A program made the position numbers and the translations under genes. Below the pieces are notes generated by a model. That model did not search any database. It saw only the letters and a program-made list of their open reading frames with translations, and was not told the origin of the DNA. Shown one piece after another: positions 8,749-17,512 of a DNA stretch of 40,820 bases. Source of the stretch: Thiogranum sp. (GTDB taxonomy: Bacteria; Pseudomonadota; Gammaproteobacteria; DSM-19610); assembly GCA_030148775.1 (NCBI GenBank), contig JASBST010000107.1, positions 1 to 40,820 of the forward strand. The letters are read 5' to 3'. The number at the start of each line of letters is the position of its first letter. Position 1 is the first letter of the stretch.

Positions 8749-11016
8749 ATGTCGACAATGAGAACACTGCTTGCATTGGTGGTTTCGGGCGCGCTTGCGT
8801 TCGGTTCCACCGCTTACGCAGGCAAGAAGCATCACGACGACGATCATGACGACGATCACGCTTACGGCAAAAAGCAAAAAATCGTCTTTATACACACCGG
8901 TGACTTTCATGGCGACTTGGAAGCGCACGCGAATTTGCGTGCCGGATCCGCGCTGGAAGAAGGCGGTCTGGCCCGTGTGGCACATGTAGTGAAGAAGATC
9001 CGCAAAAAGAACAAGGGCAGAGTGGTTCACGTGCATACCGGCGATACCATTTCCGGCAGCGCCGAAGCGACATTCACCCGTGGCGAGGCCCTGGTCCGGG
9101 TGGTGGACCAGCTGGGGATAGACGCCTTCACCCCCGGAAACTGGGAATTCTCCTACGGCATTTACCGCTATTTGCAGTATTTCGGCCTGCCGGGCGACAT
9201 CGAGCCGATCGCCGGCGACGACTGGAAGAGCATGGCGGTCGGCATTCCGCCGTTCGAGCAGGGACACAAGCCGACCTTCGGCAAGCCCTTTCCCGACGCC
9301 TATCGCTGGGGTGCCGTGGCGTCCAACGCTTATATCAACGGCACGCGTCCGCTGGACGTCGGCGTGGTCAATAAGGGCGTCGGCAATCTGCTGACCCGTC
9401 CGTACAAAATCATGACCGTCAAAGGCATCAAAATCGGCATTTTCGGTTGTACCACCAACCGCGGGCCGCAGGTGGTCAGTTCGTTCATTACCAATGGCGT
9501 CAGTTTCACCAACTGCAAAGGCGAGGTGCGTTTCCCGCAGAACCGGCCGATCAACTGGAGTGGCGCGCATCCGAACCAGGATCCCAACGATCCGGGCAAT
9601 GGTTTCCGGGTCGACCCCGAGATTCCGAAGATGGTGAAACTGCTGCGCGAGGATGAGGGCGTCGATCTGGTGGTGTTGTTATCGGAAGCAGGTCTTGCCG
9701 AGAACATCTACAACGGCGAGAACTTCGACGGCATCGATCTGATCTTCTCGTCCGACATGCACGAGCGCACCCTGGTACCGGTGGTGGTGACACAGCCGAG
9801 CGGTGGCAAAACGCTGATCGTCGAAGAGGGCGAAGACGCGGCTCAGGTCGGCGAGTTGGAGATCTCTTTTAAGGGCGGCAAGCTCGACGAGTGGGAATGG
9901 ACCCGGCACGACATCACCGAGGACACGCCGCAAGACAGCAAGATCGCCGCGCTGGTGGCCGAAGTGCTTGAGCCTTATGAAAGCGGTGGCTTCGCCGACG
10001 GGCAGGCCAATCTCGACGCCTGGTACTACACCAATCCGTACAACGACGCCACGCTCGACGAGCCGCTGGACACGGTGATCGGAACCACCGAGATCGAATT
10101 GTCGCGCAACCGCTTCTCCAACGAGTTCGATCCGGCCAACTTCATCATGCCGGCGGTCATCGAAGGAACCGGTCACGATATCATCGTCGATGCGTTCCGC
10201 GCGCTGACCGGCGCACAGGTGGGCGAAATTCGTGGCTTCCGTTACACCAACACGATTCCGCCGGGCGACATTACGCTGGGTGACCTGTACCACTACATAC
10301 CGATCGGTCCGCAGGTTGCCAAGGCGGGCATCCCATCCACCCCGAGCAACGACAACAAGACCGGCAATCTGGACTGGCCGCGCAATTTGTTGCAGAACAT
10401 CGAGCTGGGCGGCAACAGCACCATGAACCCGCTGGTCACCCGCTGGTCGGGCGGTTGGGCATGGGATTACAGCGGTATCACGTTCGACTTCGATCCGTTT
10501 GCGGCCAACTTCAACCCGGCCGTACACCTCAACGGCTCGCGCGTGTCCAACGCCAAGTTGTGGGACGGCACGCCATTGCAGGACGTGCCAACAATCGTCT
10601 ATGCCTCCTACTATTACGACGGTGACCCCAACCGCATCAACCATAACCAGATCGTTCCGGGCGGCGCGTGCAACAACCAGTTCCCGGGGGATCCGGATGC
10701 GCTACGCAAGTGCGTCGAGGACAAGACGCTGATCCTGGCGAAGAAGCCTGACGGCACGCTGGTGCTGGTCGATCCGGTGGCCTACAAGACGGCCCGTAGC
10801 GCCGGCGACATTGAAGTGGTCGATGCTGTCGAGGTGGTGCGTCGCTATATCGCCGAAACCGCCATCGATGTCTACGACCTGGACGGTACCCTGGTGCATA
10901 CGGCCACCGGCCTGGGCGGCAACGTGGCGCCGTCGGACATGCCGTTCTTCCCGCGCTACAATCTACTCAACCAGTTGGTCGACTCGACCATCGAGTTCGG
11001 CTCCCCGGCCATCTAG
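8749..11016 (+). CDS. Exported SoxB-like 5'-nucleotidase/metallophosphatase, interrupted near its end by an in-frame TAG
   Basis: This 755-residue protein has a signal peptide (to about residue 24) and then a His/Asp-rich stretch. The calcineurin-like domain carries HTGDFHGD, a GDTISGSAEATFTRGEALV block and GNWEFSYG. The last two resemble SoxB, where the usual GNHE is GHWE, more than classical UshA. Expected later metal motifs are altered: LLSEAG where LSH.G is usual, and SSDMHER where GGHTH is usual. The C-terminal 5'-nucleotidase domain includes EIRGFRYTNTIPPGDITLGD. The role is probably periplasmic hydrolysis of a phosphate or sulfur ester; the substrate is uncertain. The frame continues past TAG (11014-11016) for 30 more plausible codons. 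Confidence 0.75.
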   Translation: MSTMRTLLALVVSGALAFGSTAYAGKKHHDDDHDDDHAYGKKQKIVFIHTGDFHGDLEAHANLRAGSALEEGGLARVAHVVKKIRKKNKGRVVHVHTGDTISGSAEATFTRGEALVRVVDQLGIDAFTPGNWEFSYGIYRYLQYFGLPGDIEPIAGDDWKSMAVGIPPFEQGHKPTFGKPFPDAYRWGAVASNAYINGTRPLDVGVVNKGVGNLLTRPYKIMTVKGIKIGIFGCTTNRGPQVVSSFITNGVSFTNCKGEVRFPQNRPINWSGAHPNQDPNDPGNGFRVDPEIPKMVKLLREDEGVDLVVLLSEAGLAENIYNGENFDGIDLIFSSDMHERTLVPVVVTQPSGGKTLIVEEGEDAAQVGELEISFKGGKLDEWEWTRHDITEDTPQDSKIAALVAEVLEPYESGGFADGQANLDAWYYTNPYNDATLDEPLDTVIGTTEIELSRNRFSNEFDPANFIMPAVIEGTGHDIIVDAFRALTGAQVGEIRGFRYTNTIPPGDITLGDLYHYIPIGPQVAKAGIPSTPSNDNKTGNLDWPRNLLQNIELGGNSTMNPLVTRWSGGWAWDYSGITFDFDPFAANFNPAVHLNGSRVSNAKLWDGTPLQDVPTIVYASYYYDGDPNRINHNQIVPGGACNNQFPGDPDALRKCVEDKTLILAKKPDGTLVLVDPVAYKTARSAGDIEVVDAVEVVRRYIAETAIDVYDLDGTLVHTATGLGGNVAPSDMPFFPRYNLLNQLVDSTIEFGSPAI

Positions 11017-11109
11017 CCGCTGCGCGGCGCGCCGCCTCCGGGCTTCGTCTATCCGCCGGATTACATCTCCGGAATGGCCGATACGCCGGATGACGAGGGC
11101 GAGTTCTGA
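11017..11109 (+). other. In-frame continuation of the nucleotidase gene after an amber codon
   Basis: Directly after the TAG, the same frame stays open for 30 codons and reads PLRGAPPPGFVYPPDYI, then SGMADTPDDEGEF, ending in TGA. This is good protein-like sequence with no ribosome binding site of its own. The simplest reading is that an ancestral CAG became TAG. Read-through or a base-calling error are the alternatives. Confidence 0.6.
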
Positions 11110-11144
11110 CGCCAAAGGGCGGCTGCGACCGTAGGCCCCCACTA

Positions 11145-11178
11145 AGCCCCGCTCCGTTCCTGGAGCGGGGCTTTTCTT
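11145..11178 (+). terminator. Rho-independent terminator after the nucleotidase gene
   Basis: An 11-base-pair stem AGCCCCGCTCC / GGAGCGGGGCT with a 6-base loop is followed by TTTCTTT. It lies just beyond the TGA at 11109, which fits that downstream stop being the ancestral gene end. Confidence 0.85.
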
Positions 11179-11291
11179 TGTCATTGCGCCCGGCGCCGGC
11201 TTTACGTTGACAGCCGCCAAAGGGAACGCTTATCCTGCTGCTGTTCCACGGAATTATCTTCGAAAATCGACTGCAAAAGGAGAGATGCATA

Positions 11292-11768
11292 ATGAAAAGA
11301 GCGACTTTGGCAATGGCGTTGCTGGCCGGTTCGGGAACAGCACTGGCCGCCACCAATTCCGGTCCGGGCTGCGGTGTCGGCGCCATGATCTTTGAAGGGC
11401 AGAGCGGTGTCGCCCCTCATGTGCTCGCGGCGACGACCAACGGTACCCTCGGCAACCAGACGTTCGGCATGACCAGCGGCACGTTGGGCTGTGATGTCGA
11501 TCAGCCGATCGACGTGGCGGCGGCCGATTTTCTCGACAAGAACATGGAGAAGGTTGCACGCGACATGGCCAACGGCTCGGGTGAGTCGCTGGACGCGCTG
11601 GCCAGTCTGATCGGTATCGAACCGCAGGACAGAGCCCATTTCCAGCAAGTCACTCACGAACGCTTCACTGCCATCTTCACCGGCGAACAGGTCCGTAGCG
11701 GTGAAGTGATCAGTGCGCTCAATAATGTTATGAAACAGGATCCGATACTGGCCCGATACGCCGGTTGA
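11292..11768 (+). CDS. DUF3015 family exported protein
   Basis: This 158-residue protein has a signal peptide (MKRATLAMALLAGSGTALAA). The mature part shows the DUF3015 pattern: GPGCGVGAMIFEGQSG, then TSGTLGCD and a C-terminal helical part. The family is common in Gammaproteobacteria and has no established function; the paired cysteines suggest a periplasmic disulfide. An AAAGGAGAG ribosome binding site lies upstream. The next gene encodes a DUF4105 protein, a frequent partner, so the two probably act together in the envelope. Confidence 0.83.
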   Translation: MKRATLAMALLAGSGTALAATNSGPGCGVGAMIFEGQSGVAPHVLAATTNGTLGNQTFGMTSGTLGCDVDQPIDVAAADFLDKNMEKVARDMANGSGESLDALASLIGIEPQDRAHFQQVTHERFTAIFTGEQVRSGEVISALNNVMKQDPILARYAG

Positions 11769-11874
11769 TCCCCAGCGCCCGCCGCGGCAGCGGCGGGCGG
11801 CTTGCGCGGCCCGGTGGTGGTTGTGCCGCCACCCGCGTCAGCCTGACTTTCCCGAACTCGTCGACACTCACTGG

Positions 11875-13767
11875 ATGAATTTTCGCTGGTCGCTGCTGCC
11901 CGTCGTCTGGGCAGGCGTATTGCTGTTGATGTCCGCCGCCTGTGCGCAGTCGGCGCCGCTGGACCGGGCGATCGCCCAGGCCCGCGCCGCGGGTCTGGCG
12001 CAAGACGATTATTGGCTGCGTCTGCTGCACTATCAGCGACAGGCTTCGGGTTTCCGCAGCCAGGCCGACGACCCGCGGTTTTTCAACGCCCGCAATGGCA
12101 AAACCTCACCCGAGGCGGAACTGGAGGCGACCGTTCGCGCCTTCTTCCGGGAGGGGGACGACGACCAGCACCCGCAGTGCCGTTTTCCCGCCCGTCTGCA
12201 CTGGCTGGATCAGCGGCTTGATCTGCGTGCCTTCGGCCTGCCGGTAAAAACCTGCGCGGAGTTCCACGCCTGGCTGCAGACGCTGAAAACCGAACGCGTC
12301 ACGCTGATTTTTCCGGCCTCCTACCTGAACAGTCCCTCGTCGATGTTCGGCCACACGCTGTTGCGGTTGACGCCGGCCGATTCGCGTCGTGATACCCCAC
12401 TGGCGGCTTTCGCACTGAATTACGCGGCGGATGCGGACGCCGGCGACAACGGACTGGTTTACAGCTACAAGGGGTTGTTCGGCGGTTATCCCGGCATCTT
12501 CTCCATTGTGCCCTACTACGAGAAGATCAAACAATACAACGATATCGAGAGCCGTGACATCTGGGAATACGATCTGGATCTCACGCAAGCGGAAATCGAT
12601 CAGCTGTTGCGCCATGCGTGGGAACTCAGGCGCATTCGTTTCGACTATTATTTTCTTACCGAGAACTGCTCCTATCACGTCCTGTCGCTGCTCGACGTGG
12701 CGCGCCCGGGGGCGCGACTGACCGACGACTTTTCCGTCAAGGCCATTCCGTCCGACACCGTGCGCGCGGTGGTCGACAACGGCATGGCGCGACACGCCGC
12801 ATACCGCCCGGCGACGACCACGCTGATAGAGCAACGCCTCGGTATTTTTCGCGGCGACGACAGCCGGATATTGCAGCTTGCCGATCCCTCGGCGGGGAAA
12901 ATAAACGCGTTGCTTGCGCCGTTGACCGGCACGGTCGAGCGGGCGCGGGCGCTGGAACTGGCCTACGACTACAATCGCTACCGCGCCGTGCAAGCGTCCG
13001 GTCCCGATCCTTATGCCAAGCGCAACTACCAGCTATTGACCGCTCGTAGCCGGCTACCGGCCGGGCGTATGTGGCCGGACGCACGCCGCCCGGCGTATCA
13101 ACCCGAACAGGGTCACCGCACCGCGCGCCTGGCGACGGGCGGGGGCTGGCGCGACGGCGACGGGTTCCTCAGTCTGCGCTTTCGCCCCGCTTACCACGAC
13201 GTGCTCGACCCCTTGCCCGGCTACACTCGTGGTTCGCAAATCAACTTTCTCGACCTGCACGCCCGCTACGTCCCCGACGACAGCAGTCTGCAACTCGACC
13301 GTTTTACGCTGATCGATATCCGCTCGCTGACGCCGCGCGACGCGTTTTTCAAGCCGGTGTCCTGGAGCGTGGATACCGGCATCGAGCGTGTGCTGACCGA
13401 CAACGGCCGGGATTCGGCTGCGCACCTCGGCGGCAGCACGGGCGTCAGCTACCGACTACGGCAACGGCACCTGGCGTATCTGCTGTTGCAGGGGCAGCTC
13501 AACGCGAGCAAGGCCTATCGCGACAATTACAGCCTGGGCGGTGGCGTGTCTGTCGGTACGCTGCTGTTCTGGCGACACTCGAGCGCCGAGCTGTCGCTGG
13601 GCGGCATCCGCTATGCGTTGGGGGAGACCGACACGACCTGGAGCGCCCGCTGGCGGCAGAGTTTTCCCGTAGGCCGCCAGTCCGCGCTGCGCTACCGATT
13701 GGAGCAACGGCATGAGCGCGGCCGCTACGTCACCGAGGTCGAATTGACGATGAACTGGTACCTCTAG
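11875..13767 (+). CDS. DUF4105 family exported protein
   Basis: This 630-residue protein starts with a signal peptide from the ATG at 11875 (hydrophobic stretch ending ACAQS). An upstream GTG/ATG extension to 11821 lacks signal-peptide character. The central DUF4105 domain includes LIFPASYLNSPSSMFGHTLL, FALNYAA, GLVYSYKGLFGGYPG and ENCSYH, a likely papain/NlpC-like Cys-His arrangement. The C-terminal third looks like outer-membrane beta-strands and ends in WYL. Function is unestablished; an envelope hydrolase or membrane-associated role is possible. It lies about 100 bases downstream of the DUF3015 gene. Confidence 0.78.
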   Translation: MNFRWSLLPVVWAGVLLLMSAACAQSAPLDRAIAQARAAGLAQDDYWLRLLHYQRQASGFRSQADDPRFFNARNGKTSPEAELEATVRAFFREGDDDQHPQCRFPARLHWLDQRLDLRAFGLPVKTCAEFHAWLQTLKTERVTLIFPASYLNSPSSMFGHTLLRLTPADSRRDTPLAAFALNYAADADAGDNGLVYSYKGLFGGYPGIFSIVPYYEKIKQYNDIESRDIWEYDLDLTQAEIDQLLRHAWELRRIRFDYYFLTENCSYHVLSLLDVARPGARLTDDFSVKAIPSDTVRAVVDNGMARHAAYRPATTTLIEQRLGIFRGDDSRILQLADPSAGKINALLAPLTGTVERARALELAYDYNRYRAVQASGPDPYAKRNYQLLTARSRLPAGRMWPDARRPAYQPEQGHRTARLATGGGWRDGDGFLSLRFRPAYHDVLDPLPGYTRGSQINFLDLHARYVPDDSSLQLDRFTLIDIRSLTPRDAFFKPVSWSVDTGIERVLTDNGRDSAAHLGGSTGVSYRLRQRHLAYLLLQGQLNASKAYRDNYSLGGGVSVGTLLFWRHSSAELSLGGIRYALGETDTTWSARWRQSFPVGRQSALRYRLEQRHERGRYVTEVELTMNWYL

Positions 13768-13802
13768 GTAGTCACAGAGCCGACATATTCAGGCGTTACT
13801 AT

Positions 13803-13829
13803 CTTAACGGATCGATCACCACCGTTAAG
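13803..13829 (+). promoter_or_regulatory. Inverted repeat overlapping the ribosome binding site
   Basis: Arms CTTAACGG (13803-13810) and CCGTTAAG (13822-13829) form a perfect 8-base-pair stem with an 11-base loop. The right arm overlaps the AAGGAG ribosome binding site (13827-13832) of the next gene. This could be a translational switch or a DNA-level operator; the two cannot be told apart here. Confidence 0.45.
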
Positions 13830-13842
13830 GAGACATCCGCCC

Positions 13843-16134
13843 ATGAATTCCCTACCCACCTGGTCGGCGCTGCTGGCAGGCGTCGCGATTGCGCTTGCAC
13901 ATGTCGGTGTCAAGGCTCAGCCCGAGGCGAAAAAGCCCCATTTGCACCGCCAGCAACAGGCGTACTTCAATCGCGTCGCCGTATTTCCCGCATATTTGAA
14001 CGCAGCCATCGACCGGGAAAGCGTAGCGGAAATCGTGGCCGCGAGTGAAGACGGCAATACCCTGGTGTATACCGACGGCGAAAATCAGGCGCTGGGTTTC
14101 GTCGATATCACCGACGCCGCGCATCCGGTGGCTCTCGGCGCCTTGGCCTTGAACGGCGAGCCTACCTCGGTTGCGGTCAAGGGCCGCCACGCGTTGGTTG
14201 CGGTCAATACATCGGTGGATTTCATCAACACCAGCGGCGAACTGGCGGTAGTGGATATCGCGAGCAAAACGGTGGTCGCCACGCATCCCCTGGGAGGTCA
14301 GCCGGACGCCGTCGCGGTCAGTCCCGACGGCCGCTATGCGGCCGTCGCCATCGAGAATGAGCGCGACGAGGATCTCGGCGACGGCGCACCGCCGCAGCTG
14401 CCCGCCGGCTTCCTGGTGATAGTCGATCTGCCGGGAGAACCGGCCGACTGGACGCTGCGAACCGTCGCGCTGACGGGACTGGCCGGGCTTTTCACGCAGG
14501 ATCCCGAGCCGGAGTATGTGGCTATTAATCGGCACAATGTCGCCGCTGTCACCTTGCAGGAGAACAACCACATCGTCCTGGTCAACCTCGCGGACGGCAG
14601 CGTTCGCGCCGATTTCAGTGCCGGCACGGTCGATCTCGAAAAAATTGACACGCTGGAAGAAAAACCGGCATTGATTTCGCTGAACGCAGCGCTGCAGGAC
14701 GTCCCGCGTGAACCGGATGGCGCGACATGGCTTGCGGAAAATTTGCTGGTTACCGCCAATGAGGGCGACCTCAATGGCGGCAGTCGGGGGATCAGTGTTT
14801 TTGATAGCAGGGGTCGGGTTCGTTACGACTCCGGCAACAGCCTTGAGCATCTGGCGGTGCGTCTGGGCCACTATCCCGACCGGCGCTCCGGCAACAAAGG
14901 AAACGAAACCGAAAACGTACTGTTCGCACGGTTTGGCAGGGATAAGCTGCTGTTTGCCGGTTCCGAACGGGCGAACCTGATTTATGTCTACGAGATCGAC
15001 GGTAAAATGCCGCGCTTGCTGCAAGCCCTGCCGGCCGGCGTGGGCCCCGAAGGCCTGCTCGCCATTCCGCAACGAAACCTCTTTATCGCTGCCAGCGAAA
15101 AGGACGATCGCGGCGACAAATTCCGCTCGGTGTTGAATATCTATCACCGCGCTCGACAGGCGCCAGCCTATCCGAGCCTGATGTCGGTCGATCGGAGCGA
15201 CGCCACCCCGATTCCCTGGGGTGCCCTGTCGGGGCTGGCGGTGGACACGGAGGACGACGCCGTGGTTTATACAATCCACGACAGCTTCTATCAGCAAAGT
15301 CGTATCTACCGCTTGAATGTCGCACACCAGCCCGCCCTGATCGACGCCGAAATTGCGCTGCATGACAGCATGGGCAAGCTGGCTGCCGTCGAACCCGCCC
15401 TGGTCAATGCCGATAGCAGCGTCAATCTCGACCAGGAAGGTATTGCGGCACGCGAAAAAGGCGGTTTCTGGATCGCGGCGGAGGGCGATGACGCACCGCT
15501 TCGTATTCAGAACCTGTTGCTCAGAGTGGCCGCGGACGGCTTGATCGAACAAGTGGTCACGCTACCGAGCGCCGTCGATGCGCGCCTGCGCCGATTCGGC
15601 TTTGAAGGCGTGGCTGTCTCGGACTCGGAGTTTGGCGAAGTACTTTATGTGGCTTTCCAGCGCGAGTGGCAGGACGATCCCGCCGGTCTGGTTCGCATCG
15701 GGCGCTACCAGGTAGCCGACAACACGTGGACCTTCTACTACTATCCGTTGGATGCGCCGCAATCGGCCAACGGCGGATGGACGGGCTTGTCGGAGATCGT
15801 GTCTCTGGGTGAGGACGAGTTGGCTGTCATCGAGCGCGACAATCAGGCCGGCCCGGATGCGGCGATCAAACGTATTTATCGCTTCTCCATCGGGGATATC
15901 ACACCCTTGCCCGATCCAGGTGCCGGGGTGGTTCCTGCGTTCCCCCTGTTGTCCAAAACATTGGCACGCGATCTGCTGCCCGATTTGCGGGCATCCGGCG
16001 GTCTCGTCCTGGAGAAAATCGAGGGCCTGGCGGTGACCTCGGAAGGTGACGCGTTGGTGATCAACGATAACGACGGCGTTGATGACTCCAACGGTGAAAC
16101 CCGGCTGATAAGAATTCGTCAGCTGTTTGATTGA
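13843..16134 (+). CDS. Exported beta-propeller protein with esterase-like-phytase domain
   Basis: This 763-residue protein has a signal peptide (to about residue 25). The first half (about 60-420) is a propeller with strands such as PDAVAVSPDGRYAAVAIENE and YVAINRHNVAAVTLQENNHI, plus NEGDLNGGSRG, as in alkaline-phosphatase-like 'choice-of-anchor I' proteins. The second half (about 440-760) matches the esterase-like-phytase fold: GALSGLAVD, NLDQEGIAAREKGGFWIAAE, FGFEGVAVS and EKIEGLAVT. This fits a calcium-dependent phosphoesterase in the periplasm, but the substrate is unproven. A terminator follows. Confidence 0.75.
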   Translation: MNSLPTWSALLAGVAIALAHVGVKAQPEAKKPHLHRQQQAYFNRVAVFPAYLNAAIDRESVAEIVAASEDGNTLVYTDGENQALGFVDITDAAHPVALGALALNGEPTSVAVKGRHALVAVNTSVDFINTSGELAVVDIASKTVVATHPLGGQPDAVAVSPDGRYAAVAIENERDEDLGDGAPPQLPAGFLVIVDLPGEPADWTLRTVALTGLAGLFTQDPEPEYVAINRHNVAAVTLQENNHIVLVNLADGSVRADFSAGTVDLEKIDTLEEKPALISLNAALQDVPREPDGATWLAENLLVTANEGDLNGGSRGISVFDSRGRVRYDSGNSLEHLAVRLGHYPDRRSGNKGNETENVLFARFGRDKLLFAGSERANLIYVYEIDGKMPRLLQALPAGVGPEGLLAIPQRNLFIAASEKDDRGDKFRSVLNIYHRARQAPAYPSLMSVDRSDATPIPWGALSGLAVDTEDDAVVYTIHDSFYQQSRIYRLNVAHQPALIDAEIALHDSMGKLAAVEPALVNADSSVNLDQEGIAAREKGGFWIAAEGDDAPLRIQNLLLRVAADGLIEQVVTLPSAVDARLRRFGFEGVAVSDSEFGEVLYVAFQREWQDDPAGLVRIGRYQVADNTWTFYYYPLDAPQSANGGWTGLSEIVSLGEDELAVIERDNQAGPDAAIKRIYRFSIGDITPLPDPGAGVVPAFPLLSKTLARDLLPDLRASGGLVLEKIEGLAVTSEGDALVINDNDGVDDSNGETRLIRIRQLFD

Positions 16135-16157
16135 GCAGCCAACGCTCGCAGGCGTAG

Positions 16158-16189
16158 GGCCGGCATAATGCCGGCCTTTGTTGTTTTTT
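16158..16189 (+). terminator. Rho-independent terminator after the propeller/phytase-like gene
   Basis: Stem GGCCGGCA / TGCCGGCC (16158-16165 with 16169-16176) has a 3-base loop and is followed by TTTGTTGTTTTTT. It sits 24 bases after the stop codon. Confidence 0.88.
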
Positions 16190-16225
16190 CTATACCGGTC
16201 TTGTCATGCGCGCTCATTGGAGGTT

Positions 16226-17068
16226 TCAGTCTGTGAGACCCCGCGCTTCGACGGGATTGCGGGTATCGGGCATGGACGGGATCAGCGAGTCGCCCAGCCG
16301 CAGCGGCTGAATTTTCTCTGCGCGTCCTGTTTCCGCAAGCGTGACCAGCACACCACATAGCGTCATGTAACGGTTGGCGGGAATGAGTTTCTGCTTCTGC
16401 GGATCGGCGCTCAGGTGTTGTAAATAACTGTCTTTGCGGATCCCGACGATACTGTCGTAATCGCCGGTCATGCCGACATCTGTCATATAAGCGGTGCCGC
16501 CGGGCAGGATACGGGCGTCGGCGGTAGGTACATGCGTATGTGTCCCGATCACTGCCGAAACGCTTCCGTCGAAGCGGTGGGCGAAGGCCATTTTCTCGCT
16601 GGCGGCCTCGGCGTGGAAATCCACGAAGAGGTGCGGACGGCCGTTTGTCGTGTTCAGAGCGTCGAGGATCCGGGACATGGTGTCGAAAGGATCGTCGACG
16701 GGCTGCATAAATCGCCTGCCGATCAAATTAACAATTGCCAGCGTTCTTGCATCGAATTCGTGCAGATACAGTCCGTTTCCGGGTGCTCCCGCTGGATAGT
16801 TGGCGGGACGCAACAGCGTCCGGGTCTGTTGGATATAGCCTGCCGTGTCGTCCTGATCCCAAATATGATTGCCGGACGTGATGCAATCCACGCCCAGGCT
16901 GTGAAGGTTGCGGCAATGAGCGGCTGTGATGCCGCGTCCGTTTGCGGCGTTTTCGCCGTTGGCGATGACGACATCGGGTTGCAGGTTTTTTATCAATCCG
17001 GGGATATAAAGTCGAATGGCGTTGCACCACGCATCACCCATTATGTCCCCTACAAAAAGAATTCTCAT
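16226..17068 (-). CDS. YmdB-like metallophosphoesterase (TIGR00282 family)
   Basis: This 280-residue cytosolic enzyme has the family motifs MRILFVGDIMGDAW, IANGENAANGRG, ITSGNHIWDQ, LFVDFHAEAASEK, VIGTHTHVPTADA and YMTDVGMTGDYDSI. Together these give the two-metal site of YmdB-type phosphodiesterases, which hydrolyse 2',3'-cyclic nucleotides and affect RNA turnover in Bacillus. Length is close to the usual 260-270 residues. It follows the small unknown gene at 17079-17432 by about ten bases and is probably co-transcribed with it. Confidence 0.88.
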   Translation of the reverse strand: MRILFVGDIMGDAWCNAIRLYIPGLIKNLQPDVVIANGENAANGRGITAAHCRNLHSLGVDCITSGNHIWDQDDTAGYIQQTRTLLRPANYPAGAPGNGLYLHEFDARTLAIVNLIGRRFMQPVDDPFDTMSRILDALNTTNGRPHLFVDFHAEAASEKMAFAHRFDGSVSAVIGTHTHVPTADARILPGGTAYMTDVGMTGDYDSIVGIRKDSYLQHLSADPQKQKLIPANRYMTLCGVLVTLAETGRAEKIQPLRLGDSLIPSMPDTRNPVEARGLTD

Positions 17069-17078
17069 GGACGCTTGA

Positions 17079-17432
17079 TTAATAGCCAGAGCCGTCGACC
17101 GGTTCGAGCGAATCGGGGTTTTTCCATAACATGGTGTAAACCGAGCGGTCGGTGTTGCCGGTATTGTCGGCTACGATGATTTCCGCAAATTCGGCAGCGA
17201 CGCTTTTGTTGATCGGACAGCTGAACAATAAGCGCCGAAACTGCCTATAGTCCAACGGACGAAAAACCATGTATCGATGCTTTAGATAGAGATGCAGTGC
17301 CGGCAGCGTGAAATCCCAGGCATTACGGGTGACGGAGAACGCGGGCTCATCGCGTAGCGGTGAAAGCTCCAGTTCATCGCGACGGGACACGCGGATGAAA
17401 AAAGACGTGAGCGCTTGTTCGGCGGCTGTCAT
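17079..17432 (-). CDS. Hypothetical protein, about 117 residues
   Basis: I do not recognise this family. The likely start is the ATG at 17432, preceded by a TGGAG-type ribosome binding site; a longer frame to 17528 would run into the LysR gene. The protein is soluble, with no signal peptide or membrane segment, and contains FFIRVSRRDELELSPLRDE and PLDYRQFRRLLFSCPINKS. Its place between the LysR gene and the YmdB-like gene on the same strand suggests it belongs to a small minus-strand operon. It might be conserved with the phosphodiesterase, but nothing here proves that. Confidence 0.6.
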   Translation of the reverse strand: MTAAEQALTSFFIRVSRRDELELSPLRDEPAFSVTRNAWDFTLPALHLYLKHRYMVFRPLDYRQFRRLLFSCPINKSVAAEFAEIIVADNTGNTDRSVYTMLWKNPDSLEPVDGSGY

Positions 17433-17512
17433 GGGCTGACTCCAGCAACGGGTGCGGGCAAACCATCGGGTCGCAAGCGACTCGCGGTTCCGCCCCGACA
17501 GGGTAGCCGTTT

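Noticed and set aside
8749-11016. Calling the nucleotidase SoxB
   Set aside because: The SoxB GHWE is GNWE here, the GGHTH motif is absent, and no other sox gene is nearby.
13852-15552. 566-codon open frame on the minus strand
   Set aside because: It is antisense to the exported propeller/phytase-like gene, which has a signal peptide, ribosome binding site and terminator; the minus-strand translation shows no family motifs.
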